Under the pieces are notes generated by a model. That model saw only the letters and a program-made list of their open reading frames with translations. It was not told the origin of the DNA and made no database searches. Below are positions 33,254 through 45,137 of a DNA stretch of 64,000 bases, in pieces. The DNA comes from Lineus longissimus (Eukaryota > Nemertea > Pilidiophora > Heteronemertea > Lineidae), in contig NC_088319.1 in assembly GCF_910592395.1 (NCBI RefSeq), positions 8,248,001-8,312,000 of the forward strand, read 5' to 3'. Each line of letters begins with the position of its first letter. Positions within the stretch are counted from its first letter, which is position 1. The translations under genes and the position numbers were made by a program.

Positions 33254-35145
33254 AAACAGAAACACTCAAAAACATTACACCGGTACAAATTGCCGAACGA
33301 TGGTCAAAATTCGCCCGGCTTGTTAAAACCTCGGCTTTGTCGTGGTGTACGCGCTAATGGATCGGCAATTAGCTAGTTAGATGGTTCGGCGACAGGCGGC
33401 GCTTTCGAAATAGCGCTTTCTGCAAACAAACTAAAGTTGGCGCGGAAATCCTGACAGAAATTTTGACATTCAACCGCAACATTTTTTGTCGAAATAACAT
33501 TTTGTCAATGAGTGTGCAGTGTTGTGGGAGCCATTAAAATAGCGTAAGTGCACGATATTTCTACCTCCAATGCAGGGAGCTTGGAGAGCAATTTATTGTT
33601 TGCGCGCCATCTGTTGCCGGATTTTATAACTAGCTGCAGCGGTGGTGTGCGCGCTTGGTGGATTTTCGATGGTGCGGCATTGGTTCGCGAACCAAGATTG
33701 GTGGTCCATTTAATCACCATTGAATCCTTATCATTAACTTGAGTTCACATCAAGGCCACACTAACATCTAAAAATGTAATTTTATTTGGAAAGCATGTGT
33801 ATTTCGTCAGTTTTCTGAGGGAATGGGCAAAAAATGGGCACCAGTGAGAAGGGCGCGACTCGACCCCTCACCGGAAAACCGTAAGGGCGGCCGGATTTTT
33901 TTCTTTTGCAAATTAAAAAACAGCATTCTGACTCCCTTACCTGGAAGTGGCATCACCTAAAAAACTGCAGTGTTGGAGCTAAAGGTGAGTTAAAATTGCC
34001 TTTTTACTGAAATTTGAGATTGCATTGTTTTTGGGACGTACTGTACCTGTCATTAAAATGTACCTGGGGCAAAACAAAAGGCATGAAAAGGTAGCTCAGA
34101 TCATGTACTTTCAATTTCAATAGGCGGTGTTTAGTGATAATTCTGTTTGATGCACGAAAATTGACAAAAGACTTAGCCTATTTTGAGGGATAATGCATGT
34201 TTTTTTAAAAGGAAAATGAGTAGGAAATGGTTAACAGCCGTACCCCAAAACTGTGGGGTTATTTTCGAAACCAATCCACCAGCCTTCATAGTACCCTAGG
34301 ACAGGTCTGTGGTAGAAATTACAACTAGATCTGTTGACCCCCCACCTTGCCACCATTTGCATGATCCTGCATGGTGGTATCATGGACTGACACTTAATTC
34401 AGAAAAATACCAAAAAAAATTGTTTGTAGGATATACAATATTTACTCTCTTTATTTCTCATCAAATCAGTATATACTCCCACACACACGTGTATCTTAAG
34501 AGCCCCTCCTAAAGGGGGGCTTATAAGTTATAGTACATGGGACCGATACCATGTAAACTCGTCCCTAATCGTTCTACACATCAAAGCAAACGTAGGCATC
34601 GGAGTGTAGAAAGGCCACAAACGAGCCTAGATCGAGATACCGTGAGCTAGCGCCGATTCTCATGTTATTAGTTCAGTTAGTTTCGTACAAGTTGATAGGG
34701 CCACTTTACGACCTACTGTTTATACCTTGGACACAATCAATTTCGGCGAAACACGACACGGCGACTGTTAAGGCATAACACTACCAAATTAGCCTATCAC
34801 TTTCGGGATTAACAGCATTTTGGCGAAATTGTTTACAAAACACACTGAAACGTCCAAAATAGCTCCAAATTTGGCCTTTTAAAATCAATGGCAACAAAAC
34901 TGCTCAAAGTCAGTCAACGGCCACAATGTGAGACAAAACTATGTGTATCAAAGAACAAATAAAGCCTAACCTGGTAATAAATGATGCAACAATAAGCCCG
35001 TAAAAGCAGATCGCAGGTCGTTGAGAGCTGGATTTCTGCACAAAAATAGTAGCGCTCAGTAGACCACGTGACTAATAAGTTACAATATCTATTGCCAGGT
35101 GACAGAACATGAAGGTGGATATTCATTGATCATTCATGGTTCTTC
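33254..35145. other. Mixed unassigned sequence
   Basis: 33280-33380 carries short CACCGGTACAAATTGCCG pieces of the small TIR family, 33708-33760 a trace of the zinc-finger repeat, and 33845-33900 the weak tRNA-like block. No exon recognised in 34000-35145. Confidence 0.4.
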
Positions 35146-35235
35146 ATTCTAAAAGGCCTTAGTCACAGTATATCATTGTTTCTAATACAAAATACATTAC
35201 GCCTCGTTTTGATCGGAGCGGTCTTGGTATCGTAA

Positions 35236-35262
35236 CCAATGACCGCCTGGGTAGGTATAAAA
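35236..35262 (+). promoter_or_regulatory. CCAAT and TATA boxes in unit 1
   Basis: CCAAT at 35236-35240 and TATAAAA at 35256-35262, followed 61 bp later by AACAATG (ATG at 35324). The same arrangement is repeated in unit 2 at about +648. Spacing fits an RNA polymerase II core promoter, but this is motif-level evidence only. Confidence 0.45.
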
Positions 35263-35323
35263 TTCTGAATTTTAGCAGACGAATTATTTTCACCAAGAAG
35301 CAACGACTCAGCCCCACAAAACA

Positions 35324-35380
35324 ATGTCAAGAACACGAGATTTTGAAGTATTCCCCGATATATTGGGATTTGTGAAGTAG
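35324..35380 (+). CDS. Possible short ORF or first exon of an unrecognised gene
   Basis: 18 codons from the first ATG downstream of the TATA box (MSRTRDFEVF...), then TAG. Within its last codons lies a possible donor (TTT|GTGAAG). A longer acidic frame, open from 35347 and including DSEEVKDEEMVEIEQADWEF, continues to 35832 in another phase. Either splicing or a single-base frameshift would connect them. No family recognised. Both frames are kept in unit 2, as expected from recent duplication and so no proof of function. Confidence 0.25.
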   Translation: MSRTRDFEVFPDILGFVK

Positions 35381-35620
35381 GGAGGATACCCGAGGACTCT
35401 TTCGAGGTCGTCAGTCAGGATTCAGAAGAGGTCAAAGACGAGGAAATGGTAGAAATCGAGCAAGCAGACTGGGAATTCCCTTGCTGCGTGACGTCATCTT
35501 TACAAGCAACAATATGGCGGAGTTCCGGACACCAGGTTGGATCATTCTTTGACGAAAACGGAACATATATACCTTTCAAATCGTATTTAATTTGTTTAAT
35601 TTTGAAACCTTTTAGAATAG

Positions 35621-35789
35621 AAATTAATACCTCGCTGTCGGTCATTGGTTGTATAATCAAGACCGCTCGGGTAGACCTCAAATTACGTCCAAAACCCTCG
35701 GCGAAGCGCCTCGGGTTTTGGACTGCATTTTCGGTCTACCCGAGCGGTCTTGATTATACAACCAATGACCGCCAGCTGGGTATTAATTC
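35621..35789. repeat. Long palindrome in unit 1
   Basis: Arms run from GGTCATTGGTTGTATAATCA through AGACCGCTCGGGTAGACC and back, with an inner hairpin TCCAAAACCC/GGGTTTTGGA around a GGCGAAGCGCC loop. The arm sequence also resembles the unit's own CCAAT region, in inverted form. Confidence 0.9.
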
Positions 35790-35793
35790 CTTA

Positions 35794-36441
35794 ATTCTAA
35801 AAGGCCTTAGTCACAGTATATCATTGTCTTAATACAAAATACATTACGCCTCGTTTTGATCGGAGCGGTCTTGGTATCGTAACCAATGACCGCCTGGGTA
35901 GGTATAAAATTCTGAATTTTAGCAGACGAATTATTTTCACCAAGAAGCAACGACTCAGCCCCACAAAACAATGTCAAGAACACGAGATTTTGAAGTATTC
36001 CCCGATATATTGGGATTTGTGAAGTAGGGAGGATACCCGAGGACTCTTTCGAGGTCGTCAGTCAGGATTCAGAAGAGGTCAAAGACGAGGAAATGGTAGA
36101 AATCGAGCAAGCAGACTGGGAATTCCCTTGCTGCGTGACGTCATCTTCACAAGCAACAATATGGCGGAGTTCCGGACACCAGGCTGGATCATTCTTTGAC
36201 GAAAACGGAACATATATACCTTTCAAATCGTATTTAATTTGTTTAATTTTGAAACCTTTTAGAATAGAAATTAATACCTCGCTGTCGGTCATTGGTTGTA
36301 TAATCAAGACCGCTCGGGTAGACCTCAAATTACGTCCAAAACCCTCGGCGAAGCGCCTCGGGTTTTGGACTGCATTTTCGGTCTACCCGAGCGGTCTTGA
36401 TTATACAACCAATGACCGCCAGCTCGGTATTAATTCCTTAA
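35794..36441 (+). repeat. 648 bp tandem duplication, unit 2
   Basis: Near-identical to unit 1 (examples of differences: TTTACAAG/TTCACAAG, CCAGGTTGG/CCAGGCTGG, AGCTGGG/AGCTCGG). The matching palindrome lies at about 36269-36437. The sequence after 36441 is unrelated. Confidence 0.92.
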
Positions 36442-36711
36442 ACAAACACCGTCATTGTGAGGAAATTAGAATAAATATTATGGGATGTGCCACGTTTCGA
36501 GAGAAGTTGTGCACTGTAATAACTTGATTGATCTCCTGAGGTTTGTACGGCCAAGTTTGTATTTTATGTAAAGATCAGTGAGTCTTCACTGACAATGATA
36601 TTTGTGAGGGCGATGGAAACTTTCGAAACTTGCCACTTGGCAGGCGACCGCACGGCTAAGCAAATCTTTGCGGTTCACCAGGCTTGGCATGCCTCATTGT
36701 GCCGCATTGTG

Positions 36712-36917
36712 CCGGTGTAAAAGTAAAAAGTGTCCCCCCCCCTGGAAAAAGTGTCCCCCCCCCCCTAGAAAAAGTGCCGGCCCTATTGTATTCTGCAATA
36801 TGGTTCTATAGTCTAGAGACCCTGACCGTCAATAGCTCAGAGATTGAAGCGCATAATAGAATCCTTTGTTTCCGGACATTTTATCCTGGGACATCTTAAA
36901 CTTCTACACCGGGTCGC
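36712..36917. mobile_element. Small TIR element (CCGGTGTARAAGT ends), copy 2
   Basis: Same ends and interior as 30537-30720, with longer C-runs (GTGTCCCCCCCC). Ends ACTTCTACACCGG-like. Confidence 0.6.
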
Positions 36918-37301
36918 TTGTGGTCGGCTAGGTATACATGCTTCCTGAAATTGGTGGCTTGCATTGGAACTAACTTTTTCCCCTTTTCCGTCATTAAAGC
37001 AGTCAAATGTGTTGGTCAACCATGACTACCTCCGTTGTCCCTCCACCATAAGGCCTGTTTACCCTTATGACATCACTATTTCGGACACTCGGCGCCCCAT
37101 TTCTGAAAAGGTGTATAATGCATGTTTTCTGTGGGCCTACATTATGTACATTTTTTTCGCGTACAATGAACGATATGCTATGCAATACATCAAAAACATT
37201 GCTAGACAAATGTGATTATATCATCCTGCAGTTATAAATAAATGTGTGTTTTGATTTATCCGGAAATCGATTGTGTAGTACTGGTATGTATTTATTGACC
37301 G

Positions 37302-38441
37302 CATGAATGAATGAAAAGCATTTATAGGCGGCGCCTTTCCATGAGCCTGATCAAGGTGCCACCCCGTTCAAAACCGAAAACATCATTCAGAGAAGTGCTT
37401 CTTAAAAAGCCACGTCTTTAGCTGAAGTTTGAAACTGGTGATATTTTGGCATGCCTTGACGTGGCCAGGGAGGGCGTTCCAAAGAACAGGTGCACAAGAC
37501 GAGAGACTCCGGTCGCCTAGCCGAGTTCGGGTTCTTTTGACGGAGACCCGATCAAGCCCAGAATACCGCGTCTCTCGTCGGCCAGGTGCAGCACTCAAAA
37601 ACCCATCGAAATATTGTGGTGCAAGACCGCTATAGATCTTATAAGCAGTCAGCGAGATCTTGTATTTTGTACTCGATCCTTGACCTAACAGGGAGCCAGT
37701 GCAATTGCCGAAGGGCAGGGGTTATGTGCGCAGATTTCCTAAGACGGAGGACAATCCTGGCAGCCCAGTTCTGAATACGCTGGAGTGGAGCAATGGTACT
37801 TTCATGGAGACCATGCAGAATGCCATTATTGCAATCTAACCGGGAGCTGACCAATGCACAAACCAAACGCTCTGCGCTAGCTTGATCGAGGTACTTTCTT
37901 ACACGACCGATGTTGTAAAGGCTTGCACTAGCTGCCCTGCAGATGGAGGAGACCTGTTTCTTCATGGTCATATTTTTATCCAGCCAAACGCCCAAGTCCT
38001 TCACACAATCCGATTCATGAATGTCCTGACCGTCAACCACAATGGACGAAATAGAGCCAGACCTTCTGGAGGACACAAAGTTTGCCATGTCGGTCTTAGG
38101 TGCGTTTAGAGCAAGTTTATTGTCCATTAACCAATCTCCAATGTCACTGATGCAGTCCTCTGCGTGAGAGAGTACCTGAGCACCGTCCTCCTTGTCACCA
38201 CAGCGAAAGCTGTCCATCAGCTGATTATCATCAGCGTACATCTCAAAGGTGATCCTCTTCTCACGGATCAGGTCACCAAGGGGAAGCGTGTATATAGTGA
38301 ACAGGATCGGCCCCAAAACTGAGCCTTGCGGGACACCGTACCTCAGCTCGACACTATCTGACACACAACCATTTACTGAAACAGATACCTGTCGCTGTTG
38401 AAGGTATGAAGCAAACCAGCATGCATTAGACGCGAATGACT
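37302..38441 (-). mobile_element. 5'-truncated non-LTR retrotransposon (CR1/L2-like)
   Basis: Minus-strand LINE fragment. The 3' end reads AAGGCGCCGCCTATAAATGC then a short ATTC-repeat tail, typical of CR1/L2-group LINEs. The 5' truncation falls within the reverse transcriptase. It inserted into the dispersed repeat. Confidence 0.85.
37383..38440 (-). pseudogene. LINE reverse transcriptase C-terminal part, frameshifted
   Basis: Starts inside the RT palm (WFASYLQQRQVSVSVNG), then YGVPQGSVLGPILF, the catalytic FEMYADD, the conserved LGVWLD region, a thumb segment and QLHWLPVRSRIEYKI. Near 37650 the frame ends in a stop, while the expected continuation (TAYKIYSGLAPQYF) is in another phase, so there is a frameshift. 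The C-terminal segment (ALPGHVKACQNITSFKLQLK) ends at the TGA at 37383. The endonuclease domain is absent through 5' truncation. Non-functional. Confidence 0.88.
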
Positions 38442-38658
38442 AATCCATCATCAGACAATGAGACATAACCTATTTTTGCCTTGGACAATTTTAATCCTCT
38501 AAAAGTCGCATATATTTAGTGAAATTAACTAGGCCCTATTTCATCACTCTTATGAACTCATAAACATTCAACATTCAACATGATTACCTCCTCACTAGGG
38601 CCTAGTCTATTTATTGTACTTTATACTGGATGCTGATGTGCTATTTGGCGATAGTCCG

Positions 38659-39350
38659 TATGCGAAAATGAATATCGGCCATTTTGAAAAGGCCTTTTCA
38701 CAGGCAGCGTAAGTTTACCATGACATAGAAGTCATGTGTTAAATTAAATCATCACCAAAGGCATTCAAAATATGAACATTGAAAGACATGGACAACTTCA
38801 AGTGAATCGCTTGAATAAAGCATTCAAAGGCATTCAAAATATGAACATTGAAAGACATGGACAACTTCAAGTGAATTGCTTGAATAAAGCTTGTATATTT
38901 GTACTTTTATGCTATGGTAAACAGGCGTTGCCTGTGAAAAGCGTTGTTTCAAAATGGCTGAAATTTGTTGTTGGCCCTCACACAAGGGAGAGGAAGCCAC
39001 TGAAGACCACAACAAACAAGCAGCAATCAAAAGACTGCATGATCGCAGTCTCACACCACATGATTTTTTGTTCGTTGTGCCAATATTTGTTTTGGCCCGC
39101 AATGACTTCCTCCCACGGTGTAAAAGGTCTATAGACACCATGCCAAAATAAATTTCGGCCCTTTTGAAACAACTCTTTTCACAGGCAACGTTTGTTTACT
39201 AGGGCATAAAAGTAAAAATATACAAGCTTATTCTAAAGCAATTTACTTGAAGTTGTCCATGCCTTTTAATTTTCATGATATTTTGAATGCTGTTGGTGAT
39301 TTGATTGATATAAAACCTGACTCTTGCCAAAATTTATTTTCGCAGACGGT
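38659..39350. mobile_element. Foldback element with internal 69 bp duplication
   Basis: Ends resemble inverted repeats (CCGTATGCGAAAATGAAT against CCGTCTGCGAAAATAAAT). Long inverted segments at 38800-38965 and 39160-39300 share TTTTCACAGGCAACG and TATACAAGCTT. 38760-38897 has a direct 69 bp duplication (CATTCAAAATATGAACATTG ...), which explains the repeated peptide in the open frame. Target duplication imperfect. Confidence 0.6.
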
Positions 39351-39487
39351 CGATGAAAGAGATGTGGAGATTGTGAGTGAGCACGAAGGGTAACTGGACA
39401 ACATGCAACATTTCAGCTTGCATGGCATAAACATTTGTGTACTTTTACCAATAGCGTGTCGTCATCTGTCGTCCAGCAGTTGTAAGA

Positions 39488-41243
39488 GGCTTACTGGACT
39501 TTGCGCAACGAAAAACGAGCGAAATGGGGAAACAAGCGAAATGGGGGAGTGACCATTATGTTTTACCCCGGTACGTCAAGTTCGATACATGGTGTCAGTC
39601 ACCAGTATGGATGTGTTCTCCATTATGAATACGTGTTTTTAAAAATCAAAACCATGAATTCCTTTCCATTAGAAGAAAACGATGACGACATTTCAGTTTA
39701 GGAGCCTAAGTTTTGTGGTCCCAATGGCCAAATTAACCCTTAGGGGTTAATTAACCCCTAATTAACCCCTAAGTTGGCTGAAAAGTCGATTCACCGGTCA
39801 CAAATGGTCGAAGATGACCCCCAACCTGGTAATTATCACGGTCAGCCCACAACAAAATGTCTATGGTTTGAAGATCCAACCCCGGGCTGTATTATCTGCC
39901 GGAAATTGATTTTCATCGGCACGTCTGGGAAAAATCTATGGGGCGCTAAACTTGACCAATTCAACTTTTTAATGCATTGGGCCATTCAAAATTAATTTTT
40001 AGATTTACGTTACCGCCCGCCCCGGTTTTTGCCTCCGTCCCAATATTTTTTTGTTTTTTGCTAAATTGTAAAAAAAACGTTTTTTTTTGTATTAGTTCGG
40101 TCTTGAAGCCCATTGGAAACCTTTTTTATGGCCAAACTGGCACAACTCCTCAGAGGAATAGCTTCGGTACAGTGCTTATATGACCATTTACTAGCCAAAA
40201 TATCCAACTCCCGTTAGATGTAGTACGCAATAGTATACCGACGCCGCATTGCGGGAATAGACTAGAGTGGAAGGTTCTTTCATCTTTTTCGAACTGAGGA
40301 GGACACGGATGCCGCGAATTTGCGTTTCAGTCAATTAGTATAGTCCTAAGCTTCAAAATGATATCTTTGACAAAGAGATTAGAACAATATGAACTGAGTT
40401 ATGAACTTGGAAAGATAGCGTACTGGGACTAACGATCGAATAGAGTTGCCTCATAGTGTGTTAATACTCGGACTACTGCTGAATTGTTGAGTTTAAAGCT
40501 GACTGCTGTGACAGCTATGTAATTTCTCGTGTTTGTAGTTGCCATCATCATTGGCATGATTGGCTCATAGTTCAAATTAATACTAAAGATAGTCTGTTTA
40601 GCATATCTTTATTTTGTCCATTTTATACATGTACATGAAATTTCAAAATTTCAAAATGTCAAAAAGTAAAAAACAAATTCTCCTCCCCACCAATTTTTTC
40701 AGATCTGAGTGACGTAAATCTAAAAATTTATTTTGAATGGCCTTAGCAATTTGATAATAAATGTAGTGTGTACCCGTAACCGCTTGAGGTCTGGACTTAA
40801 AACTTTGTTTACAAATTCACACCAAATTTCGTTTCAAAATTATTCTTTGTTTGGCACCAGGGGGCATAATGCAAAAAAACATGAAACAGACGATACGGCC
40901 TGTAGTTTTGTTGATACGAATCGTTTCCTGTATGGCCGTTACAAGCCGTTGTCTGAATATGATGTGAACCTGTTTACCGTTCAATGCTGCTCCCTGTGAC
41001 GCTGTACCCGCAAATGTTCAATGAAAAAAAATGCTGATAATGACTTACACGGCTTGTTCGCGTCGTAAACATAGTGGTACCTGGGTTAACTGTCTTTGCG
41101 TTTGGCCTAATTTTACAACGATTACTCCCCATGTAACCACGATCTAGGATGGACAGGCTGTGTATTATGAATAGGAAAAGTCAGCTAGGGACCGTTGCGT
41201 AGAATACTTTTTGGGCGAAATATTGCGCAAAGTCCAGTAAGCC
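39488..41243. mobile_element. TIR DNA transposon with 8-9 bp TSD
   Basis: 1756 bp with perfect inverted ends GGCTTACTGGACTTTGCGCA and an 8 bp duplication TTGTAAGA (39480-39487, 41245-41252; 9 bp with one mismatch). The uninterrupted copy at 15530 shows the empty site. TSD length fits hAT or Mutator-like elements. No transposase found. A second TIR element is nested inside. Confidence 0.88.
39981..40742. mobile_element. Nested TIR element (GGCCATTCAAAAT ends)
   Basis: 762 bp with ~33 bp inverted repeats GGCCATTCAAAATWAATTTT, then TAGATTTACGT. No clear target duplication and no gene. Confidence 0.7.
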
Positions 41244-41314
41244 ATTGTAAGACATGGGTGGTATGTTTCATAACTGCTGAATTTACTGTATTCAAACTTG
41301 GTACACATTCCAGG

Positions 41315-41827
41315 TGGTCGGTTTATAACCTGGCTCTGGCACTCTGGCACTGGCACTGGTAGCGTTTTTGCAAGAAAATTCAACAAGATATATATATGTA
41401 GGTGTTCTGTCCCATAAAATGCAATTGGTGAAAACTAATGAGGATTGCAGCTTATTGTGTCCGTAGTGCAAAAGTTGCTTCAATCCCTTATGCCATGTGC
41501 ATTGCCTGACATTTTACAAAGGATTGTGCATGGATCTCTAGCTCTGGAGATCATGTTGTTTCAATTGGAAGAGGACAACCGGTAAACATTTGGGCCAATA
41601 TTTGTGTCCGAACTAGGCCTACTGTGATCAGGCATGGGTTATGATCCCTATGATTCAGATCTATGCTTAATATCAACGTGTTTTTATGTCTGAAAATATA
41701 TAATCATGGTCATCCGATAATCGTATGACGATTTGTTAGCAAAATCTAGTCTGCAGACCAGAAATCACCTTTGGGCTAGTGCCAGTGCCAGTGCCAGAGT
41801 GCCAGTGCCAGGTTTTGAACCGACCCC
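41315..41827. mobile_element. hAT-like TIR element with GGCACT hexamer arrays
   Basis: 513 bp with 8 bp duplication ATTCCAGG (41307-41314, 41828-41835), confirmed by the empty site at about 15597. Ends GGTCGGTTYAWAACCTGGC, each followed by GGCACT arrays in inverted orientation. Same family as 20418-21442. Confidence 0.88.
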
Positions 41828-41927
41828 ATTCCAGGGTGACTGCTCCTCACCAGAAACCGAATCGCTGCCAGATATCATTACTCGTTTAGCCACCAGGGGC
41901 GTTATGCGAAAAGTGAACAAATGTACC

Positions 41928-42439
41928 TCATGTTGCTGAACCTCTTGGTGTTAGTGTTAGTATCCTACTTGTCGGTCATATCACAGTGCCCATCATAGTT
42001 GGACCGAGTGGTGTACAAGCGGTCAAAATTGGTGGCCCGAGATGGGGATGGGCCGAGTTGGCATAAGCATTAAAAACAGCTGCACCACTAGACCCTGTTT
42101 ACCGGTACGTCATCATTCGTCACCACCAGAATCTGGCGGTGACGTAGCATATTTGACGTATGACCTGTCTATTCAGGCAGTACATGTCAGCACTTTCACT
42201 ATGACCAAAACCATTTGCTGCCAACCATATAATTGTAAAATTGAGCAATTATCTCCGGGTGAATACAGATAAAGAAGCCTTATACTTGAATATAAAAATG
42301 AACAAAATGAAACAAGCCTATCGGCCTCAGGTTCATAAATTGATTTGTCTGACTACAGGCCTCTGAAACTTAGGTACTGTTTTATAGCTTGATATACTTT
42401 TTGCACATTGCCATTGCCATTTGCCAGGTATTGAACTAA
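41928..42439. other. Unassigned; a possible third hexamer-family end at the right
   Basis: TTGCCATTTGCCAGGTATTG then AACTAACCC at 42408-42442 resembles the right end of the hexamer family, but no left partner or duplication was found. Confidence 0.35.
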
Positions 42440-42499
42440 CCCATGAAAAAGCTCGAGGTGACGACGAACCAGAAAATGTAAACCGTGAGATTTCAACAT

Positions 42500-43100
42500 T
42501 TGTTTTTGATGACATTTTTATGGTAGGTACTCCCAGCCAGGATACATCACATATCGTAGGGGTTTTCGACTTGACCTATTTTAAAGGTCATAGACTAGAG
42601 GTCAAATGGCATAAACTGGCAGTTTGAGCGTAACTGTGGCACGTTTCGTAACTGCTAGGGCTATGGGCTTGAAACTTTGTACACAAGACCCCCTAGGTCG
42701 GGTTACCTCTGACACTGAATTTTGGTCTGATCTGTTTCTCAACTTGGACACCAGGGGGCAAAAAGTGAAAACCTAGAAAGTGTGATATCTCGCTCATAAG
42801 TGATTCGTATTCGATAAAGTTGTTATGGTTGGTACTCCCAGCAAGGATACATTACATATTATACAGGTTTTTGATTTGACCTACTTTTCAAGGTCAAAGA
42901 GGTCAAATGCCGTGAATTTCCTGTTTGGTGGCCTGACTATGGCATGTTTCTTAACTGCATATGAAGTGCCCTATGATTAGGATACAGATACTAGTAGTAC
43001 CTCAGAGTCTTCCTCGGTCATATCTCAAGAAACATTCATTGTCAATTAAGTCGTTACCTAAATACCGGTGAGCACAATGGCCCCTGGCCTTTTCATTTTA
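42500..43100 (+). repeat. CTCF/DR3 units with family-1 end module
   Basis: Two units (CTCF-like core near 42748; DR3-like AGGTCAAAGAGGTCA near 42893) and the end GGTGAGCACAATGGCCCCTG then GCCTTTTCA at 43069-43096. Start hairpin absent. Confidence 0.7.
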
Positions 43101-43194
43101 TTTAAAATCATTTCAATGCCTCATAATAATTTACTTGGGTTCTTTTATAAATTAGTACTCTTTAGAAATAATACTTCGGAAATCCTTCGAATAT

Positions 43195-43560
43195 ACATAA
43201 CAACAATGCTGTGTCTGTCATCCGTCGTCATCTATATCCTGTTTCAAAAACAGTGGCACGTTTCTTAACCGCCAGAGCTATGAACTTGAAACTTTGTACA
43301 CAGGAGGCCTCAGGTCAGGTTACCTCTGACAGTTAATTTCAGTCCGATCTTATTCTTTACTTGGCCATAAGTGGAAACCTAAAAAGTGTGATATCTCTCT
43401 CATGAGTGACTCGTTTTCGATGACATTTGTATGGTAGGTTCTCCTTGCAAGGATACATCACATATCATACAGGTTTTCCATTTGACCTAATTTTCAAGGT
43501 CATAAAGGTCAATTGGCATAAATTGGCCCTTGAAGTGTAACTATGGCACTTTTCTGATGG
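43195..43560 (+). repeat. CTCF/DR3 unit fragment
   Basis: Retains CATCCGTCGTCATC, CCTGTTTCAAAAACAGTGGC and a diverged DR3 (AGGTCATAAAGGTCA near 43498). The CTCF-like core is largely deleted. Confidence 0.6.
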
Positions 43561-44040
43561 GTATCCTGATATCTATTGTCCATATTGCTATGTATGAAGT
43601 AGGGAACTATTGGTCACATGACACCTAATTGATCCATTAACTCCAACTGTTTAAGGGGCTTAGATAATGCATTGCACTGGATTATAGCAGAGTCTTATAA
43701 AATTGAAAGACTCTGATTATAGTGTGTATGAAAATGAGTGTATGAAGTGGGGAGCTTGGGTCACATGACTCTGACACTTAATTGAGCAATTAGCTCCCAT
43801 CAGTTTTTGGGGTCAGTCCATGCATTGCACTGAGCTGAAGTGTGTGTAAAAATGAGTGTCTTCAGGGCCTCCTCAAATTTGGATTATTTAGCACTCAAAT
43901 TTTGTATTATTTAGCAAAATTCTCTACCAATCTGAGGGGCTGATTATGTTGACAACTTGGTGAGTTGGTTTACAGATATATTTAACATTCTCTTCACATA
44001 GAATCAGCAGTGAATTAAAGGCAGTATTCATCATTCCTTA

Positions 44041-44045
44041 TCTGA
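44041..44045. repeat. Target-site duplication TCTGA, left
   Basis: Identical to 57849-57853; brackets the LTR retrotransposon. Confidence 0.9.
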
Positions 44046-45048
44046 TGTCACGGGTCGCAAATAGGCGTGGAGGCCGGGGCGTGTCCTCCTGTCCTCCGTA
44101 AGATGTTGTCCGGAACTGTAGCAAATGGTAGGGACACTCGAATGGCTAATCAAGAGGTCGGGAACCAGATACGCCGAGACGAGAGGAAGTCGTTGAATGC
44201 AAGTTAATAACACCACAAACAAGAAACGAATTGTTAGGTCATGCTAGTCACTGATGTCCACACAAGAATATTCAGTTTCGCAGATTTTATAACTGATGAT
44301 ATCACAATACTGGTGTGAGCTTACTTCCACGACGAATTGATAAAATGTTTAGCCCTGAAGCTAGAATATAGTCACTGCTCTGAAGCTGACTGATTGTTAC
44401 GCTCGGAAGCGGAGTTGAAACTATTGCCCTGAGGCTAGATGATAAGCTCTGCTCGGAAGCTGACTGTTACGCTCGGGAGCGGAGTTAAGACTATTGCTGC
44501 TACTTCGTTGAGAGCTGTTCGTTCTAAAAACATACCCTTATTCAGGTATCAAAATCAATAAATACCGAACGAACGGATCTTCAAACCCTTAGAGTGTGCG
44601 TCATTGCACTTTTCTGTGATTCTGAATAGTTAGGGTTTCCCAAGGTTATCGTGGTCTGGAAGTCCAAGCTCGAGATGTTATCTATCTTGTACCATCAGCT
44701 TACACAGGTGTTTACGATGTTTTAGAGAAAGCGTGGGCTATGTTAGCTCCAACAATTGCACTACCAACTATCTGACTATGGCAAGATGACCAGGTTTTGA
44801 CATTGGCTTATGGCTAAAATTAGGAATGGTTTGGAGATAGGAGTTGTTTGGCCATAACGCTTACAGGTTTTACAAGCTTGTCCGATAGTGGTTTCTTGAA
44901 GGGTAATTTGATTGTGTACATGAAGTACCTGAGGCTGATGTAGTAGATAACAGTTTAATTTGTTATTTATACAAAGAATTATATTACATAAGTGGAGTCA
45001 TAGCATAGAGGATGCGATTGTTTTACAAATTGGGATGACCCCGTAACA
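44046..45048 (-). repeat. Long terminal repeat (3' LTR of the minus-strand element)
   Basis: 1003 bp. By eye it differs from the other LTR at roughly two dozen positions. It contains an internal duplication of TTACGCTCGGAAGCGGAGTT-like sequence. Confidence 0.93.
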
Positions 45049-45060
45049 TCCCCCTCTGCC
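45049..45060 (-). promoter_or_regulatory. Polypurine tract
   Basis: Minus strand reads GGCAGAGGGGGA directly against the LTR, as expected for the plus-strand DNA primer of an LTR retroelement. Confidence 0.8.
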
Positions 45061-45137
45061 GCTAATGTTCGGCCCAAACATTTTTTATAAAATTGATTTA
45101 TTTTCTTTATACATTTATATATTTATTTATTTTATTT

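Larger units (their letters stand above)
35146..35793 (+). repeat. 648 bp tandem duplication, unit 1
   Basis: Begins ATTCTAAAAGGCCTTAGTCA and ends GGTATTAATTCCTTAA. Only a handful of differences separate it from unit 2, so the duplication is recent. It contains a CCAAT/TATA arrangement, two open frames and a palindrome (35621-35789). Confidence 0.92.
37130..41927 (+). repeat. Second copy of the ~670 bp dispersed repeat, split by four insertions
   Basis: Pieces matching 15040-15715 in order: 37130-37301, 38442-38658, 39351-39487, 41244-41314 and 41828-41927. The gaps are the LINE fragment, a foldback element, a TIR element and a hAT-like element described below. Confidence 0.8.

Noticed and set aside
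38772-39134. 120-residue frame with a repeated 23-residue segment
   Set aside because: The repeat is a 69 bp DNA duplication inside a foldback element; the duplicated length happens to be a multiple of three.
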